A model generated the notes under the pieces. The model had not been told where the DNA came from and did no database searches. It saw only the letters and a list, made by a program, of their open reading frames with translations. Of a stretch of DNA of 15,907 bases, positions 1-9,430 are shown in pieces (the stretch's first letter is position 1; each line of letters starts with the position of its first letter). The stretch is taken from assembly GCA_025936205.1 (NCBI GenBank), contig JAICTU010000187.1, positions 1 through 15,907 on the forward strand. The letters run 5' to 3'. Position numbers and translations under genes: made by a program. This DNA comes from Polyangiaceae bacterium (GTDB lineage Bacteria; Myxococcota; Polyangia; Polyangiales; Polyangiaceae).

Positions 1-1
1 C

Positions 2-841
2 GAGAACATGGGCTTCGCGCTCAAGCTGCGCAAACTGTCCAAGGCCGAGATCGAGAAGAAGGTGCGGCGCGCCGCCGACATCCTCGGCATCGTGCCCTTG
101 CTCGAGCGCAAGCCCAAGGCGCTCTCCGGCGGCCAGCGCCAGCGCGTGGCGCTCGGGCGAGCCATCGTGCGGGACCCGCAGTGCTTCCTGTTCGACGAGC
201 CGCTGAGCAATCTCGACGCCAAGCTGCGCGTGGAGATGCGCGGCGAGCTGCGCGAGCTGCACGAGACCCTGCACAGCACCACCGTGTACGTCACGCACGA
301 TCAGGAAGAGGCGATGACGCTGGGCGACCGCGTGGTCGTGATGAAGGACGGCATCGCCCAGCAGATCGGCAGCGCCAGCGAGATCTATCACAACCCCGCC
401 AATCGCTTCGTCGCGGGCTTCCTGGGCAGCCCGTCCATGAACTTCCTCGACGGGCAGCTGGTGAAGGAAGGCGACCGGCTGTACTTCGACGAGGGCACGG
501 GCAAGCTGCCCGTGCCGCCGGCAGCCGCGCAGAAGCTCGAGGCGCACGTCGGGCGCGACGTGGTGCTCGGGGTGCGGCCGGAGCTGCTCAGCGACTCGCA
601 GCACGCGCGCTTCGAGACCAACGGCAACCAGCTACAGATGCAAGTGCGGCAGGTCCAGATGCTGGGCGACTGCCTGCACGTGTACCTCGCCACCGACAAG
701 CACAAGAATCTGATCGCCTCGGTGGACGGCTACGCCCAGTTCCGCGCGAAGGACTCGGTGCCCATCTATGTGGACATGAGCCGGTCCCTGTTCTTCGCTG
801 CAAACGGCAGCGGTGAGCGCCTCAGCGGCCCGGTTGCTTAG
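2..841 (+). CDS. Sugar-type ABC transporter ATP-binding protein (MalK/UgpC/MsmX family), 5'-truncated
   Basis: This is the ATPase that would power a CUT1-type importer for oligosaccharides, polyols or glycerol phosphate at the inner membrane. The window starts inside the gene: the frame is open from base 2 (Glu-Asn before the Met at 8), and the Walker A P-loop that should precede it is missing. Numbering from that Met, the ABC signature LSGGQRQR is at residues 39-46, the Walker B CFLFDEP at 59-65, the D-loop SNLD follows, and the switch histidine is H97 in YVTHDQEEA. The C-terminal third has the regulatory TOBE/OB fold of this family, with the typical LGVRPE at 187-192. The gene ends at TAG 839-841, only 7 bp from the convergent galM stop. 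MalK, UgpC and MsmX cannot be told apart without the permease and binding-protein genes, which lie outside the window. The family call is firm; the substrate is unknown. Confidence 0.93.
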   Translation, partial: ENMGFALKLRKLSKAEIEKKVRRAADILGIVPLLERKPKALSGGQRQRVALGRAIVRDPQCFLFDEPLSNLDAKLRVEMRGELRELHETLHSTTVYVTHDQEEAMTLGDRVVVMKDGIAQQIGSASEIYHNPANRFVAGFLGSPSMNFLDGQLVKEGDRLYFDEGTGKLPVPPAAAQKLEAHVGRDVVLGVRPELLSDSQHARFETNGNQLQMQVRQVQMLGDCLHVYLATDKHKNLIASVDGYAQFRAKDSVPIYVDMSRSLFFAANGSGERLSGPVA

Positions 842-848
842 CCACCGC

Positions 849-1895
849 TCAGCGGATCGAGAAGGTGTGCCGCATCGAGTGCCGGTAGGCCTGCCCGGGA
901 CGCAGGATCACCTGATTCTGCCAGGCGGGCACGTTGATGGCATTGGGGAAGGCCTGCGTTTCCAGGCACAACCCCGCGTGCTGGGCGTAGCGCTGACCCT
1001 TTCCGTTCAGTGATCCATCTAGGAAATTCCCGGTGTAGAACTGCACGCCGGGCGCGTCGGACTGCAGCGTGAGCACGCGCCCGCTGCCCGGGTGGCTCAC
1101 GCGAGCTACCGGCCGCAGCTGGCCCGCCGCGCCGCGCACGACCCAGTTGTGATCGTAGCCGCGCGGCGTGTTGTCCAGCTGCGCGAAGTCGCGCCCCACG
1201 GCCTTCGCGCTGCGAAAATCGAACGGCGTGCCCGCGACGGCCTGCAGCTCGCCGGTCGGGACGACGGGATCGCCCGGCGTGAAAGCGTCGGCTTCCAGCT
1301 GCAGCTCGTGGTCGAGCACCGGTCCCGAGTGATGGCCACCGAGGTTCCAGTAGCCGTGGTGCGCCAGATTCACAATCGTCGGGCGATCCGTCTCGGCCCG
1401 CATCTCGATCAGGAGCTCATCGGCGTGGGTGAGCGTGTACTCCACGCTGGCCGTGACCCGACCGGGATACCCCTCATCCCCATCCGGCGAGACATGGCTC
1501 AGGCGCACGCACGGCCCCTGCTCGCGCTGCTCCGCCTGCGCGCTCCAGATCGCGCGGTTCCAGCCCTTTTTCCCGCCATGCAGATGATCGGGACCATCCG
1601 TGGCGGCCACTGGATAGACCTTGCCGTCGAGCGTGAAGCTCGCCTTGCGGATCCGGTTCGCGACGCGCCCGACAATGGCGCCGAAGAAGGCAGTGTGTTG
1701 CACGTAGCCTTCGAGATTCTCGAAGCCGAGCACCACGTCCGCCATGCGGCCGCTGCGATCGGGCAAATGAAGCTCCGTCACCGTGGCGCCGTAGTTCGTG
1801 AGCCGCAGCACGCGCCCGCCCGTGTTCGTCAACGTGAAGAGCTCCACCGGGCGGCCCTCGAGCTCGCCAAAACGCCTGACCTCGATTGTTTTCAT
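849..1895 (-). CDS. galM: Aldose 1-epimerase (mutarotase)
   Basis: The enzyme interconverts the alpha and beta anomers of galactose, glucose and similar aldoses, feeding the Leloir pathway; it acts in the cytoplasm. From the chosen Met the protein is 348 residues, normal for GalM. Family hallmarks are the substrate-binding arginine region GRVANRI (76-82), LHGGKKGWNRAIW (105-117) with the conserved histidine, the catalytic histidine H180 in HGYWNL, and the catalytic glutamate E312 in GLCLETQAFPNAIN. The open frame runs much further upstream, but that part lies inside accC and is unlike GalM. Two close starts exist, 1913 and 1895. I prefer 1895 because AGGTG lies just before it and the homology begins there. 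The accC stop is at 1921, so the two genes are probably one transcript. Why a biotin carboxylase precedes a mutarotase is not evident. Confidence 0.95.
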   Translation of the reverse strand: MKTIEVRRFGELEGRPVELFTLTNTGGRVLRLTNYGATVTELHLPDRSGRMADVVLGFENLEGYVQHTAFFGAIVGRVANRIRKASFTLDGKVYPVAATDGPDHLHGGKKGWNRAIWSAQAEQREQGPCVRLSHVSPDGDEGYPGRVTASVEYTLTHADELLIEMRAETDRPTIVNLAHHGYWNLGGHHSGPVLDHELQLEADAFTPGDPVVPTGELQAVAGTPFDFRSAKAVGRDFAQLDNTPRGYDHNWVVRGAAGQLRPVARVSHPGSGRVLTLQSDAPGVQFYTGNFLDGSLNGKGQRYAQHAGLCLETQAFPNAINVPAWQNQVILRPGQAYRHSMRHTFSIR

Positions 1896-1920
1896 GTTCA
1901 CCTGCTCTTCCATCCCGCGC

Positions 1921-3435
<1,515 letters not shown>

Positions 3436-3474
3436 CGGAAGACAGTCTTTCAGGAAGGCGCCTCGGGATCCAGG

Positions 3475-3513
3475 GGTCAGCGGTTTCGGGTCACGGTCAG
3501 GGGTTTCGGATCA
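3475..3513. repeat. Two-copy tandem repeat, 20-bp period
   Basis: GGTCAGCGGTTTCGGGTCA at 3475-3493 is repeated as GGTCAGGGGTTTCGGATCA at 3495-3513, with two mismatches in 19 bases and exactly 20 bp between copies, about two helical turns. It lies 40-78 bp upstream of the accC start, where a tandem operator could sit. It may equally be a low-complexity spacer of the kind seen between genes in GC-rich genomes. Confidence 0.6.
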
Positions 3514-3659
3514 GGATTTGGGCCGAGCCTCCGCCGTACGGCGCTGTCCGGCACCTCGGGGCGCTCCGCGACACTCGGCGAGCGCACGGCGAGCGACCGG
3601 CGCAGTGTCCCGAGCATGCCGAGGAGGGCGCGGGGGGGGTCTCGCGAAAACTGCCTTGC

Positions 3660-3679
3660 GAGGTTTCCATGGAAACCTC
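3660..3679. promoter_or_regulatory. Perfect 20-bp palindrome (candidate operator)
   Basis: GAGGTTTCCATGGAAACCTC reads the same on both strands across all 20 bases, with no spacer. As RNA it would need a CATG loop on an 8-bp stem, and no U-run follows directly, so a dimeric protein-binding site is more likely than a terminator. It lies about 225 bp upstream of accC and 170 bp beyond the ThuA stop. The regulator is unknown. Confidence 0.5.
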
Positions 3680-3686
3680 ACCCGCG

Positions 3687-3749
3687 CGCTCTGCACTACC
3701 CTTGTTCCTCGAGAAACTTCATTCGCACGCTCTTGCACCACCCTTGTCC
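3687..3749. repeat. Direct repeat pair around ACCCTTGT
   Basis: CGCTCTGCACTACCCTTGTTC at 3687-3707 recurs as CGCTCTTGCACCACCCTTGTCC at 3728-3749, differing by one inserted T and two substitutions. The centre-to-centre spacing is about 42 bp, close to four helical turns. Between them, around 3702-3715, is a near-palindrome centred on CTCGAG. This may be a regulatory array or a local duplication. Confidence 0.45.
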
Positions 3750-3851
3750 GCCACAGACCTCACACGCTCAGCGCCCCGAACTGCCGATGAGGGCCGTGGG
3801 GATGAGGCCCGGCCACCCAATGTCAGATGACGATCAGAGCCGTTGCTGCGT

Positions 3852-4730
3852 TCAGAGGCCAGCAACCCACTGGATGCCCCCCAGCAGGTGCTGGGTGTAT
3901 TGCGGATCGGTGTAGAGCTCGACGCGATGGCCAAGCGCCGTGTAGAAGGCGCGACCGCCGTCGAATTCGTGGTACCAGGCGATGGGGTGGTCGCCCATCG
4001 CGCCGTCGCCGGGCTGGTAGCTGGTTTCGTCGAGGCGCAGCAGCACGTTCACCGCCGAGCGCGGGTTGGCGCGGAAGTTGTACCACTCGTCCTGGAGCGG
4101 GAAGCGCGCGGGCAGATGCGCGGTGGAGGCATGGTCGGCCTTCTCCACGTCGAGCTGCGCGGTCTGGATCATCGGGTGGATCAGAAACCAGGCGTCGTTG
4201 CCGAGCAGCTGTCCGTACCAGGGCCAGTCGTATTCGGTGTCGGCCGCTGCGTGAACGCCGACCCAGCCGCCGCCTGCCTCGATGTAGCGCTGGAAGGCGC
4301 TCTGCTGGTCAGCGTCGAGGACGTCCGCGGTGGTGCTGAGCCAGATCACGACGTCGTAGTCGGCGAGCGTGGCGTCGTTGAACTTGGTGGGGTCTTCCGT
4401 TTGATCCACCGCGAAGCCGTGCTCCATGCCCAGCTTCTGGATCGCGGAGATGCCCGCGCCGATCGAGTCGTGGCGATAGCCGAGAGTGCGCGAGAAGACG
4501 AGCACGCGCTCGAGCCTCGCGGGTTCAGGGGTCATCGCGGCGTTGCTGCCGCCGCTCGGTTGGAGCGGCAGGTTGCCCGGTGTCTCGCTGTTGCCGGTAT
4601 TCGCGCTGCCGGTCGAAGGCAGATGGGCGCTGCGATTTCGTTCGGAGGCATCGGAGCAGCCGATGCCGCTGAGCGCAGTCAGCCCAGCCAATACATACGG
4701 AAGCAGCGACCCGGCCCGGACGCGCGGCAT
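3852..4730 (-). CDS. ThuA-domain (trehalose-utilisation-like) probable lipoprotein
   Basis: The protein has 292 residues. Residues 1-25 form a signal peptide ending in SGIGC, so Cys25 may be lipidated; the lipobox is imperfect because position -3 is Gly rather than Leu. A Ser/Asn/Gly/Pro-rich linker runs to about 72. The ThuA-like domain (PF06283, a class-I-glutamine-amidotransferase-like fold) fills 75-292. It is recognised by VLVFSRTLGYRH, GGGWVGVHAAADTEYDWPWY (153-172), the HPI of GDHPIAWYHE, and GGRAFYTALGH near 258-268. ThuA proteins are linked to uptake or modification of trehalose and related disaccharides, and many exported copies are annotated only as putative sugar-active proteins; the reaction is unproven. 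The start at 4730 gives the complete signal peptide. It stands alone between two intergenic gaps on the minus strand. The domain is sure; the substrate is unknown. Confidence 0.9.
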   Translation of the reverse strand: MPRVRAGSLLPYVLAGLTALSGIGCSDASERNRSAHLPSTGSANTGNSETPGNLPLQPSGGSNAAMTPEPARLERVLVFSRTLGYRHDSIGAGISAIQKLGMEHGFAVDQTEDPTKFNDATLADYDVVIWLSTTADVLDADQQSAFQRYIEAGGGWVGVHAAADTEYDWPWYGQLLGNDAWFLIHPMIQTAQLDVEKADHASTAHLPARFPLQDEWYNFRANPRSAVNVLLRLDETSYQPGDGAMGDHPIAWYHEFDGGRAFYTALGHRVELYTDPQYTQHLLGGIQWVAGL

Positions 4731-4928
4731 GTCGGCCAGCTAATCATACCTGATGCACTTCTACAACTCGTGAGGTTCGATGGGGGTGCAACACACCTCC
4801 CGTACGGAACGCTACAGTGGCAGAAATGCTGCCGCATACGTGTTTCACCTTACCAACGCGCCCCGCTCACCACACCTGCCCACAGGATACCCCACACCTG
4901 TGGATAACCCCTGTGGAAGCTCGGTAAA
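4731..4928 (-). promoter_or_regulatory. Intergenic region with clustered CTGTGGA motifs and one perfect DnaA box
   Basis: Between the xylF stop and the ThuA start, TGTGGATAA at 4899-4907 is an exact DnaA box on the minus strand (TTATCCACA). CTGTGGA occurs at 4898-4904, 4911-4917 and 4932-4938. CCACAGG (4880-4886) and CCTGTGG (4897-4903) form a 7-bp inverted repeat with a 10-bp spacer. The last copy of the motif encodes the final residues of xylF. This could be a regulatory cluster upstream of the ThuA gene or a weak terminator for xylF. No replication gene is nearby. Confidence 0.4.
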
Positions 4929-5999
4929 TTACTGTGGAGGAGCGGATTTGTAGATCTCGTCGTGCGTGTGGAAGCCATCCGCGATCACAGTCTGCTCGAG
5001 ATTCTCTTTCGTGACTGTGACCACGTCGTGGAAAATGCTGGGCACTTTGACCTTGCCGTTGTCGGTCGCGTCGCTGGCGATGACCGGCTTGCCCTTGATC
5101 ATGGCGATGGCGACCTCCGTCGCGCGCCGTGCGAGCTGCTCGACGGGCTTATAGATGGTCATCGATTGCTCGCCCCCCACGATGCGCTGGCAAGCGACGA
5201 GCTCGGCGTCCTGCCCCGTGACGATCACCTTGCCGGCGATGCCCTCTTCACGTAGCGCCTGGATGGCGCCGCCCGCCGTGCCATCGTTGGAGGCGAGCAC
5301 GGCGTCGATCTCGCGGCCGTTCTTGGTGAGCGCGGCGTTCATGATGCGCTTCGCGTTCTCGGGCTTCCAGTCGTCAGCCCAGTCTTCGTGAACGACCTGC
5401 ACCACGCCGGAAGCGATCGCCTTCTCGAGCCCGCTGTCCTGCCCTTCCTTGAACATGAAGGCGTTGTGATCGGTCTTCGATCCATAGATGCGCACCAGGC
5501 GGATCGGCTTGTCTTTGCTGCGGTCCTTGAACTTGTCCAGGATGAACTGCGCCTGCAGTGCGCCGACGCGCCGGTTGTCGAAGGTGACGTAAAGGTCGGG
5601 ATCGCTATCGGAGATCAAGCGATCGTAAGCGATGACCGGGATACCGGCGGCGTGCGCCTCGTTCACGGCCTTGGCCATGGCCTTGCCATCGTGCGGCACG
5701 ATCACGATCAGATCGACCTGGCTCGTGATCAGCGACTCGACGTCTTTCACCTGCGTGTTGTCGTCGCTGTTCGCCGACAGCACGACCACATCCGCGCCCA
5801 GCTCTTCGGCGCGCTTCTTGAACGCATCACGGTCCCGGCCCCAGCGCGCCTCTTTCAGCGTGTCGAGGGAGAGCCCGATCTGGATCCGCTTCTTGCCGGT
5901 GCTCTCGACACTGGCTGCTCCGGAATCCCGCCGGAGCACGAGGCCAATGATGATGCTCAGCGCCAGCGACGCCGCGACCAGGACCGATTTCACGCTCAT
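4929..5999 (-). CDS. xylF: D-xylose-type ABC transporter substrate-binding protein
   Basis: This is a periplasmic sugar-binding protein of the Peripla_BP_4/XylF family (CUT2 class), which delivers a monosaccharide to a XylG/XylH-type importer. It has 356 residues. Residues 5-22 are hydrophobic and followed by Arg-Arg, a signal peptide or possibly an uncleaved anchor; no lipobox is seen. The mature part opens with IGLSLDTLKEARWGRDRDAF (41-60), diagnostic of XylF, followed by VDLIVIVPHDG (95-105), GIPVIAYDRLI (119-129) and LYVTFDNRRVG. Later LASNDGTAGGAIQAL and VTGQDAE are the second-lobe binding loops. The gene starts 14 bp after the c-heme gene on the same strand, so they are probably co-transcribed. 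No two-domain ATPase (XylG) or permease (XylH) is near; the ATPase at the window start is a different class. The family is confident; the exact sugar is not. Confidence 0.9.
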   Translation of the reverse strand: MSVKSVLVAASLALSIIIGLVLRRDSGAASVESTGKKRIQIGLSLDTLKEARWGRDRDAFKKRAEELGADVVVLSANSDDNTQVKDVESLITSQVDLIVIVPHDGKAMAKAVNEAHAAGIPVIAYDRLISDSDPDLYVTFDNRRVGALQAQFILDKFKDRSKDKPIRLVRIYGSKTDHNAFMFKEGQDSGLEKAIASGVVQVVHEDWADDWKPENAKRIMNAALTKNGREIDAVLASNDGTAGGAIQALREEGIAGKVIVTGQDAELVACQRIVGGEQSMTIYKPVEQLARRATEVAIAMIKGKPVIASDATDNGKVKVPSIFHDVVTVTKENLEQTVIADGFHTHDEIYKSAPPQ

Positions 6000-6013
6000 G
6001 GCGCGGCAGGCTA

Positions 6014-7747
6014 CTACTGTATCTTGCGCTGCGTGAAGTGCGGCTCGCCAGCCAGGGAGGCCAGATAGTCGATGAAGCCGATCTTGCCGTCGATGAAGTC
6101 GGCGCGGCGGCTCTCGCCGCTGCAGTCGAGCTGCTCACCGAAGGCGTAGGTCGTCATGTAGCTGCTGACGCATTCGTGCACCAGCGGCTGCTCGACGAGC
6201 TGCGTCATCAGGTCTTCTTCGCCGTCGAACTCGAACAGGTGCTCACCATTCTGCGGCACGAAGCTCTTGGCGTTGACCGGCTTGCCCTGGTCCTCGTCAC
6301 GGTAGCGCCCCGATTCATCAAAGTGCTCGAAACCGAAGCCGATCGGATCCCAGCGGCCGTGGCAACCCTGACAGGAACCCGTCGCGTGCTGCGTCTCGTA
6401 GCGCTCGCGCGTCGTGAGGGTTGGATCCGGTGGCTTGAGCTCCGGGATGTTCGGCGGCACGGGCGGCACCGTGTTGCAGAGCAGCTTCTTGTAGACGAAC
6501 AGACCGCGCTTGGTGGGCGATGAGCCGTTGGGCTGTGCCAGGGTCGCCAGCACGGAGTTCTGCGCGAGCAAGCCGATCCCGCGTCCTTCAGGCCGCGGCA
6601 CGACGGCGTAGTCGCTCGCCGGCATCGAATCATCGCTCCACTTGTAGAACGCCGCCAGGTCCACCGTCGGCGTGGTGAAGTTCGCCGTGAACAGCTCACG
6701 CGCGCCTCCGCCCCGCTTGAACACCACCTCGTCGATGAAGTGCCGCGTCTCCTCGAACATCGCCTCGCGCTGCTCGGCGAAGCCGTCCACGCCCGCCTTG
6801 GCGATGGTGGTGATGCGCGAGTAGCCGACGAACGAATCAAAGAAATTGTGCACCAGGTCGCGGCCCGACGTCATCAGCAGGTCGTGCGCGGTCTGCACCA
6901 GCACGTCCGGCGACGAGAGCTCGCCGCGCGACGCCCGATCGAGCAAGTCATCGCTCGGCGCCGTACCCGAGAACGTGTACGCGAGCTCGCTCGCGATCTC
7001 GTACTGGCTGAGCTGCGCCTGGCCGCCGTTGGCCACGCCGATCTCGCGCCGGTAGACGAACTCCGGCGACTCGATCAACGCTCGCGCCAGCCAGCCCAGG
7101 CTCTCGCCATAGCTGCCCGTCGCGCTGAACGCGGTGTTGAAGAAGGCGAGGAACGTGCTGCGCTCGTCGGCGCTGAGCGGGCGCCGGAACAGGCGCCGCC
7201 CCTGCGCATCGAGGAACTGCCCCGCACACGCCGCTTCCGTCCCCGCCGGACACGGGAAGGAGGTCGCCTGCGCGGCCGAGATGCTGTCGCCGACGGTCTC
7301 TGCCGTGGTGGCAATCTCGCGCGCCGTCTGCTTGCTCACCACCAAGAGCTCGTTGTCGTTGTCGAAGCCCGTCCCGGCGATGCTGTCGGCGCTGAGCGCG
7401 GAGGCCCACGAGGCGCCGAGGCTCGGAAAAATGTCCCGCAAGCTCTGCTCGATCTCGCGGCGCGTGAGGCGGCGCAGCTCGGGCTCACCCAGCTCGGGCG
7501 CGGCGCAGCTGCTCGTCCAGCCCGTCTCGGTGCCCTGGTTGGGCTGCATGCCATCCGGATTGCTGACCGTGGTGCTGCCGCTGCCTGCGCTGCCAGATGG
7601 ATTGGACGGCTGCACCGCGCCGGGCGCCACTTGCAACGGGCCGCCATCGCCCTCGGCATCGCAGCCCAGAGCATTCCACGCGAGCAGCGCTGCACTGGCG
7701 CCCACTAACTTCCGCGCCTTGGCGCGCGAAAGACTCAGTGCCTTCAT
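6014..7747 (-). CDS. DUF1592/DUF1588/DUF1595-family exported protein with one c-type heme motif
   Basis: The 577-residue protein has an N-terminal signal ending in NALGC, with possible lipidation at Cys29, then a Ser/Gly/Asn/Pro-rich linker to about 80. The domains run in the usual order. DUF1587-like LRRLTRREIEQSLRDIF is at 91-107, DUF1595-like FLDAQGRRLFRRPLSADER at 178-196, DUF1592 from about 220 (ALIESPEFVYRRE) to 345, and DUF1588 from about 385 to 480 (GIGLLAQNSVLATLAQPNG, then CQGCH at 459-463, a CxxCH heme site, and DPIGFGFEHFD). A DUF1585-like C-terminus follows. These proteins are abundant in Myxococcota and Planctomycetes, are envelope-located, and have no proven reaction; an oxidative role in polymer breakdown is only a proposal. 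The start overlaps the DUF1552 stop as ATGA. A GGAG sits 8 bases before it (7756-7759), which supports this start and coupled translation. Confidence 0.92.
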   Translation of the reverse strand: MKALSLSRAKARKLVGASAALLAWNALGCDAEGDGGPLQVAPGAVQPSNPSGSAGSGSTTVSNPDGMQPNQGTETGWTSSCAAPELGEPELRRLTRREIEQSLRDIFPSLGASWASALSADSIAGTGFDNDNELLVVSKQTAREIATTAETVGDSISAAQATSFPCPAGTEAACAGQFLDAQGRRLFRRPLSADERSTFLAFFNTAFSATGSYGESLGWLARALIESPEFVYRREIGVANGGQAQLSQYEIASELAYTFSGTAPSDDLLDRASRGELSSPDVLVQTAHDLLMTSGRDLVHNFFDSFVGYSRITTIAKAGVDGFAEQREAMFEETRHFIDEVVFKRGGGARELFTANFTTPTVDLAAFYKWSDDSMPASDYAVVPRPEGRGIGLLAQNSVLATLAQPNGSSPTKRGLFVYKKLLCNTVPPVPPNIPELKPPDPTLTTRERYETQHATGSCQGCHGRWDPIGFGFEHFDESGRYRDEDQGKPVNAKSFVPQNGEHLFEFDGEEDLMTQLVEQPLVHECVSSYMTTYAFGEQLDCSGESRRADFIDGKIGFIDYLASLAGEPHFTQRKIQ

Positions 7748-9177
7748 GTCAGGATCTCCGTCAGAGGATTCGTTGCGCTACCGAACGACGCGACCTGCAC
7801 GCCCATCGCGCGCGCCAGCGCCAGATAGATGTCGCCTGCCGGGCGGTCCGTGCCCGCGGCGTTCGGGTTCACGTTCAGCACCTGCCCCGTCTTCAGCGCA
7901 CCGCCGCCGCCACCGATGGTGACGATCGGCAAGTACGAGTAGGCGTTGGGCGTGGCGCCCAGCTGGATCGCCGTGGACTTCGAGGTGTGCCAGGCACCTT
8001 CGCCGATCTCCGACACGCAGTAGATGATCGTGTTGTCGATCACCTGGCGCTGCGGGTCGGCCGGGTCCGGCACCATCAGGCGCGACACCACGTGCTGGAC
8101 CAGCTGATCGTAGAACCAGCGCTGCGCGTTGGCGAACGGCGTGCGCGTGTCCATCGAGAGGCCCGTGCCGTTCGCTTGCGGACCGGTGTGCGAGAGCGCG
8201 CTGTGGTGCGAGCCCGGCGAACCCATGAACGCGAAGTTGATGTCGGCGTTGGTGTACATCGCCTGGAAGGTGATGACCGGCGTGGCGTTACAGATGATGG
8301 CCTGCGCGGCCACCTCGAGCTGCGCGGCCACCAGCGCCGGGAAGTTATCCTCGCTCAGGAAGAACTCGTCGGGCTGCCCCGCCGCCGCCTGCCGCAGCGA
8401 CTCCACCGCGGGCAAGCTCGGCACCGGGTTACAGCTGAGCTGCCCGCCCGCCCCCGCGCGCAGCGCTTGCACCGCCTCCAGGTGAGTCTGCAGCTTGCTC
8501 TGCGCCTTGGTCAGCGACGAAAGCTCGCCGTTCAGCGTATTGAGCTGCTTCTCCGTCAGCGAAGTGAGCGCCTCGCGCAGCTGCGCCTTCATGGCGGCGC
8601 GCGGATCGGCTTGCTTGGCGAACGTACCGTCGAACGCCAGCATCGGGTTCTTCTCCGGCACCACGGGCTGCCCGTCCCAGATCAGCTTGCCGTCCTTGTC
8701 GATGCCCCACACGCGGTGCGCGACGGCGCCGAGCACCAGCGGCTGCGCGTTCAGCTGATTGGCGATCACGTGCTCGAAGGTCGTGCGCGGTGTCGTCTCG
8801 TCGTTGGACGTGCCGAAGTTCGAGAGCATGGTCAGGATGCCCTCGTGCGTGCTGCCGCCCGGGTACGAGAACCCCTGCAGCACGTTCACGTACTGCTTGT
8901 ATTGCTCCAAGGGCCCCAGAATGCTCACGCCGGTCTGATTCAGCGCAAAGCTCGTCGGGTCGCTGCCGTTGACGACGGGGTTGTAGTGCTCCGGCGGTAC
9001 CCCGTGCGGCGCGAAGAAGACCATGAGCCGCTTGGGACGCGCTTCCTGCGCGTACGCGGTCGCCGAGCGGCACAGCTCCCAGGCGATCGGAGCGGTGAGC
9101 CCCAGGCCGAGAGCCTTGAGGAACAGCCTGCGCTCGAGGCCCATTCGAGCGCGCGCGAGTCGAGTGTGTTCGGTCAT
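7744..9177 (-). CDS. DUF1552 domain-containing exported protein (probable Tat substrate)
   Basis: From the chosen start the protein has 477 residues. A twin-arginine-like signal, ERRLFLKALGLGL (15-27), ends near AYAQ at 41-44, implying export of a folded protein. The body matches DUF1552: KRLMVFFAPHGVPPEHYNP near the N-terminus, FSYPGGSTHEG, the central helical part with EKQLNTLNGELSSL, MYTNADINFAFMGSPGSHH, NTIIYCVSEIGEGAWH, and a C-terminal LALARAMGVQV. The overall shape resembles the alkaline-phosphatase-like DUF1501 proteins, but the function is unknown. The open frame extends to 9369, but that N-terminus is unlike the family. The Met at 9177 (MTEHTRL) puts the twin arginines at 16-17; the Met at 9144 (MGLERR) is an alternative. 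It is first in a run with the DUF1592 c-heme gene (4-base overlap) and xylF. Pairing of DUF1552 with DUF1592 is typical and suggests one envelope complex or pathway. Confidence 0.92.
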   Translation of the reverse strand: MTEHTRLARARMGLERRLFLKALGLGLTAPIAWELCRSATAYAQEARPKRLMVFFAPHGVPPEHYNPVVNGSDPTSFALNQTGVSILGPLEQYKQYVNVLQGFSYPGGSTHEGILTMLSNFGTSNDETTPRTTFEHVIANQLNAQPLVLGAVAHRVWGIDKDGKLIWDGQPVVPEKNPMLAFDGTFAKQADPRAAMKAQLREALTSLTEKQLNTLNGELSSLTKAQSKLQTHLEAVQALRAGAGGQLSCNPVPSLPAVESLRQAAAGQPDEFFLSEDNFPALVAAQLEVAAQAIICNATPVITFQAMYTNADINFAFMGSPGSHHSALSHTGPQANGTGLSMDTRTPFANAQRWFYDQLVQHVVSRLMVPDPADPQRQVIDNTIIYCVSEIGEGAWHTSKSTAIQLGATPNAYSYLPIVTIGGGGGALKTGQVLNVNPNAAGTDRPAGDIYLALARAMGVQVASFGSATNPLTEILT

Positions 9178-9430
9178 GGACGCCGTCGGATGCTCCCACG
9201 AATTGCGGCGCTCGACTAGCGATCTCGCGGAGCGCGGGGCCCCTCGCCCCAACCGTGTCTCGTCACCTCGTGCTCGCGCGGGCGCGCCCGACGTATGCCC
9301 CGGGATGGGCGGCATTTGCCGCTTTGCGCGAGATTTCCATGTCGACGCATCGCCGGCCGAACGGTACACCGTCGCATATAGATCGCACTGCGAGCCGCCA
9401 CGCCACGGCTCTCAGCTCGATATCTCCCCA
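9178..9430. promoter_or_regulatory. Divergent intergenic region between the DUF1552 operon and the phosphopantetheinyl transferase
   Basis: These 253 bp must hold promoters for both directions. On the plus strand ACGGTACACCGT (9361-9372) is a short inverted repeat (5-bp arms, 2-bp spacer), followed at 9376-9383 by an AT-rich CATATAGA that could serve as a -10 element about 50 bp before the transferase ATG. No good -35 is visible. The assignment is tentative. Confidence 0.3.

Larger units (their letters stand above)
3436..3851. other. 416-bp intergenic region between the ThuA gene and accC
   Basis: I see no convincing gene here. Frames open across it are extensions of other shadow frames and are unlike any protein I know. 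It holds a two-copy 20-bp tandem repeat near accC, a perfect 20-bp palindrome, a run of eight G near 3632, and two copies of a roughly 21-bp direct repeat. It probably contains the accC-galM promoter (minus strand) and the end of the ThuA transcript, but I found no clear -35/-10 pair. Confidence 0.6.

Noticed and set aside
4880..4940. Replication origin
   Set aside because: Only one perfect DnaA box, no AT-rich unwinding element and no dnaA, dnaN or gidA nearby.
6740..7922. Plus-strand open frames opposite the DUF1592 gene
   Set aside because: The minus strand carries a clear signal peptide, all DUF domains and a CxxCH site.
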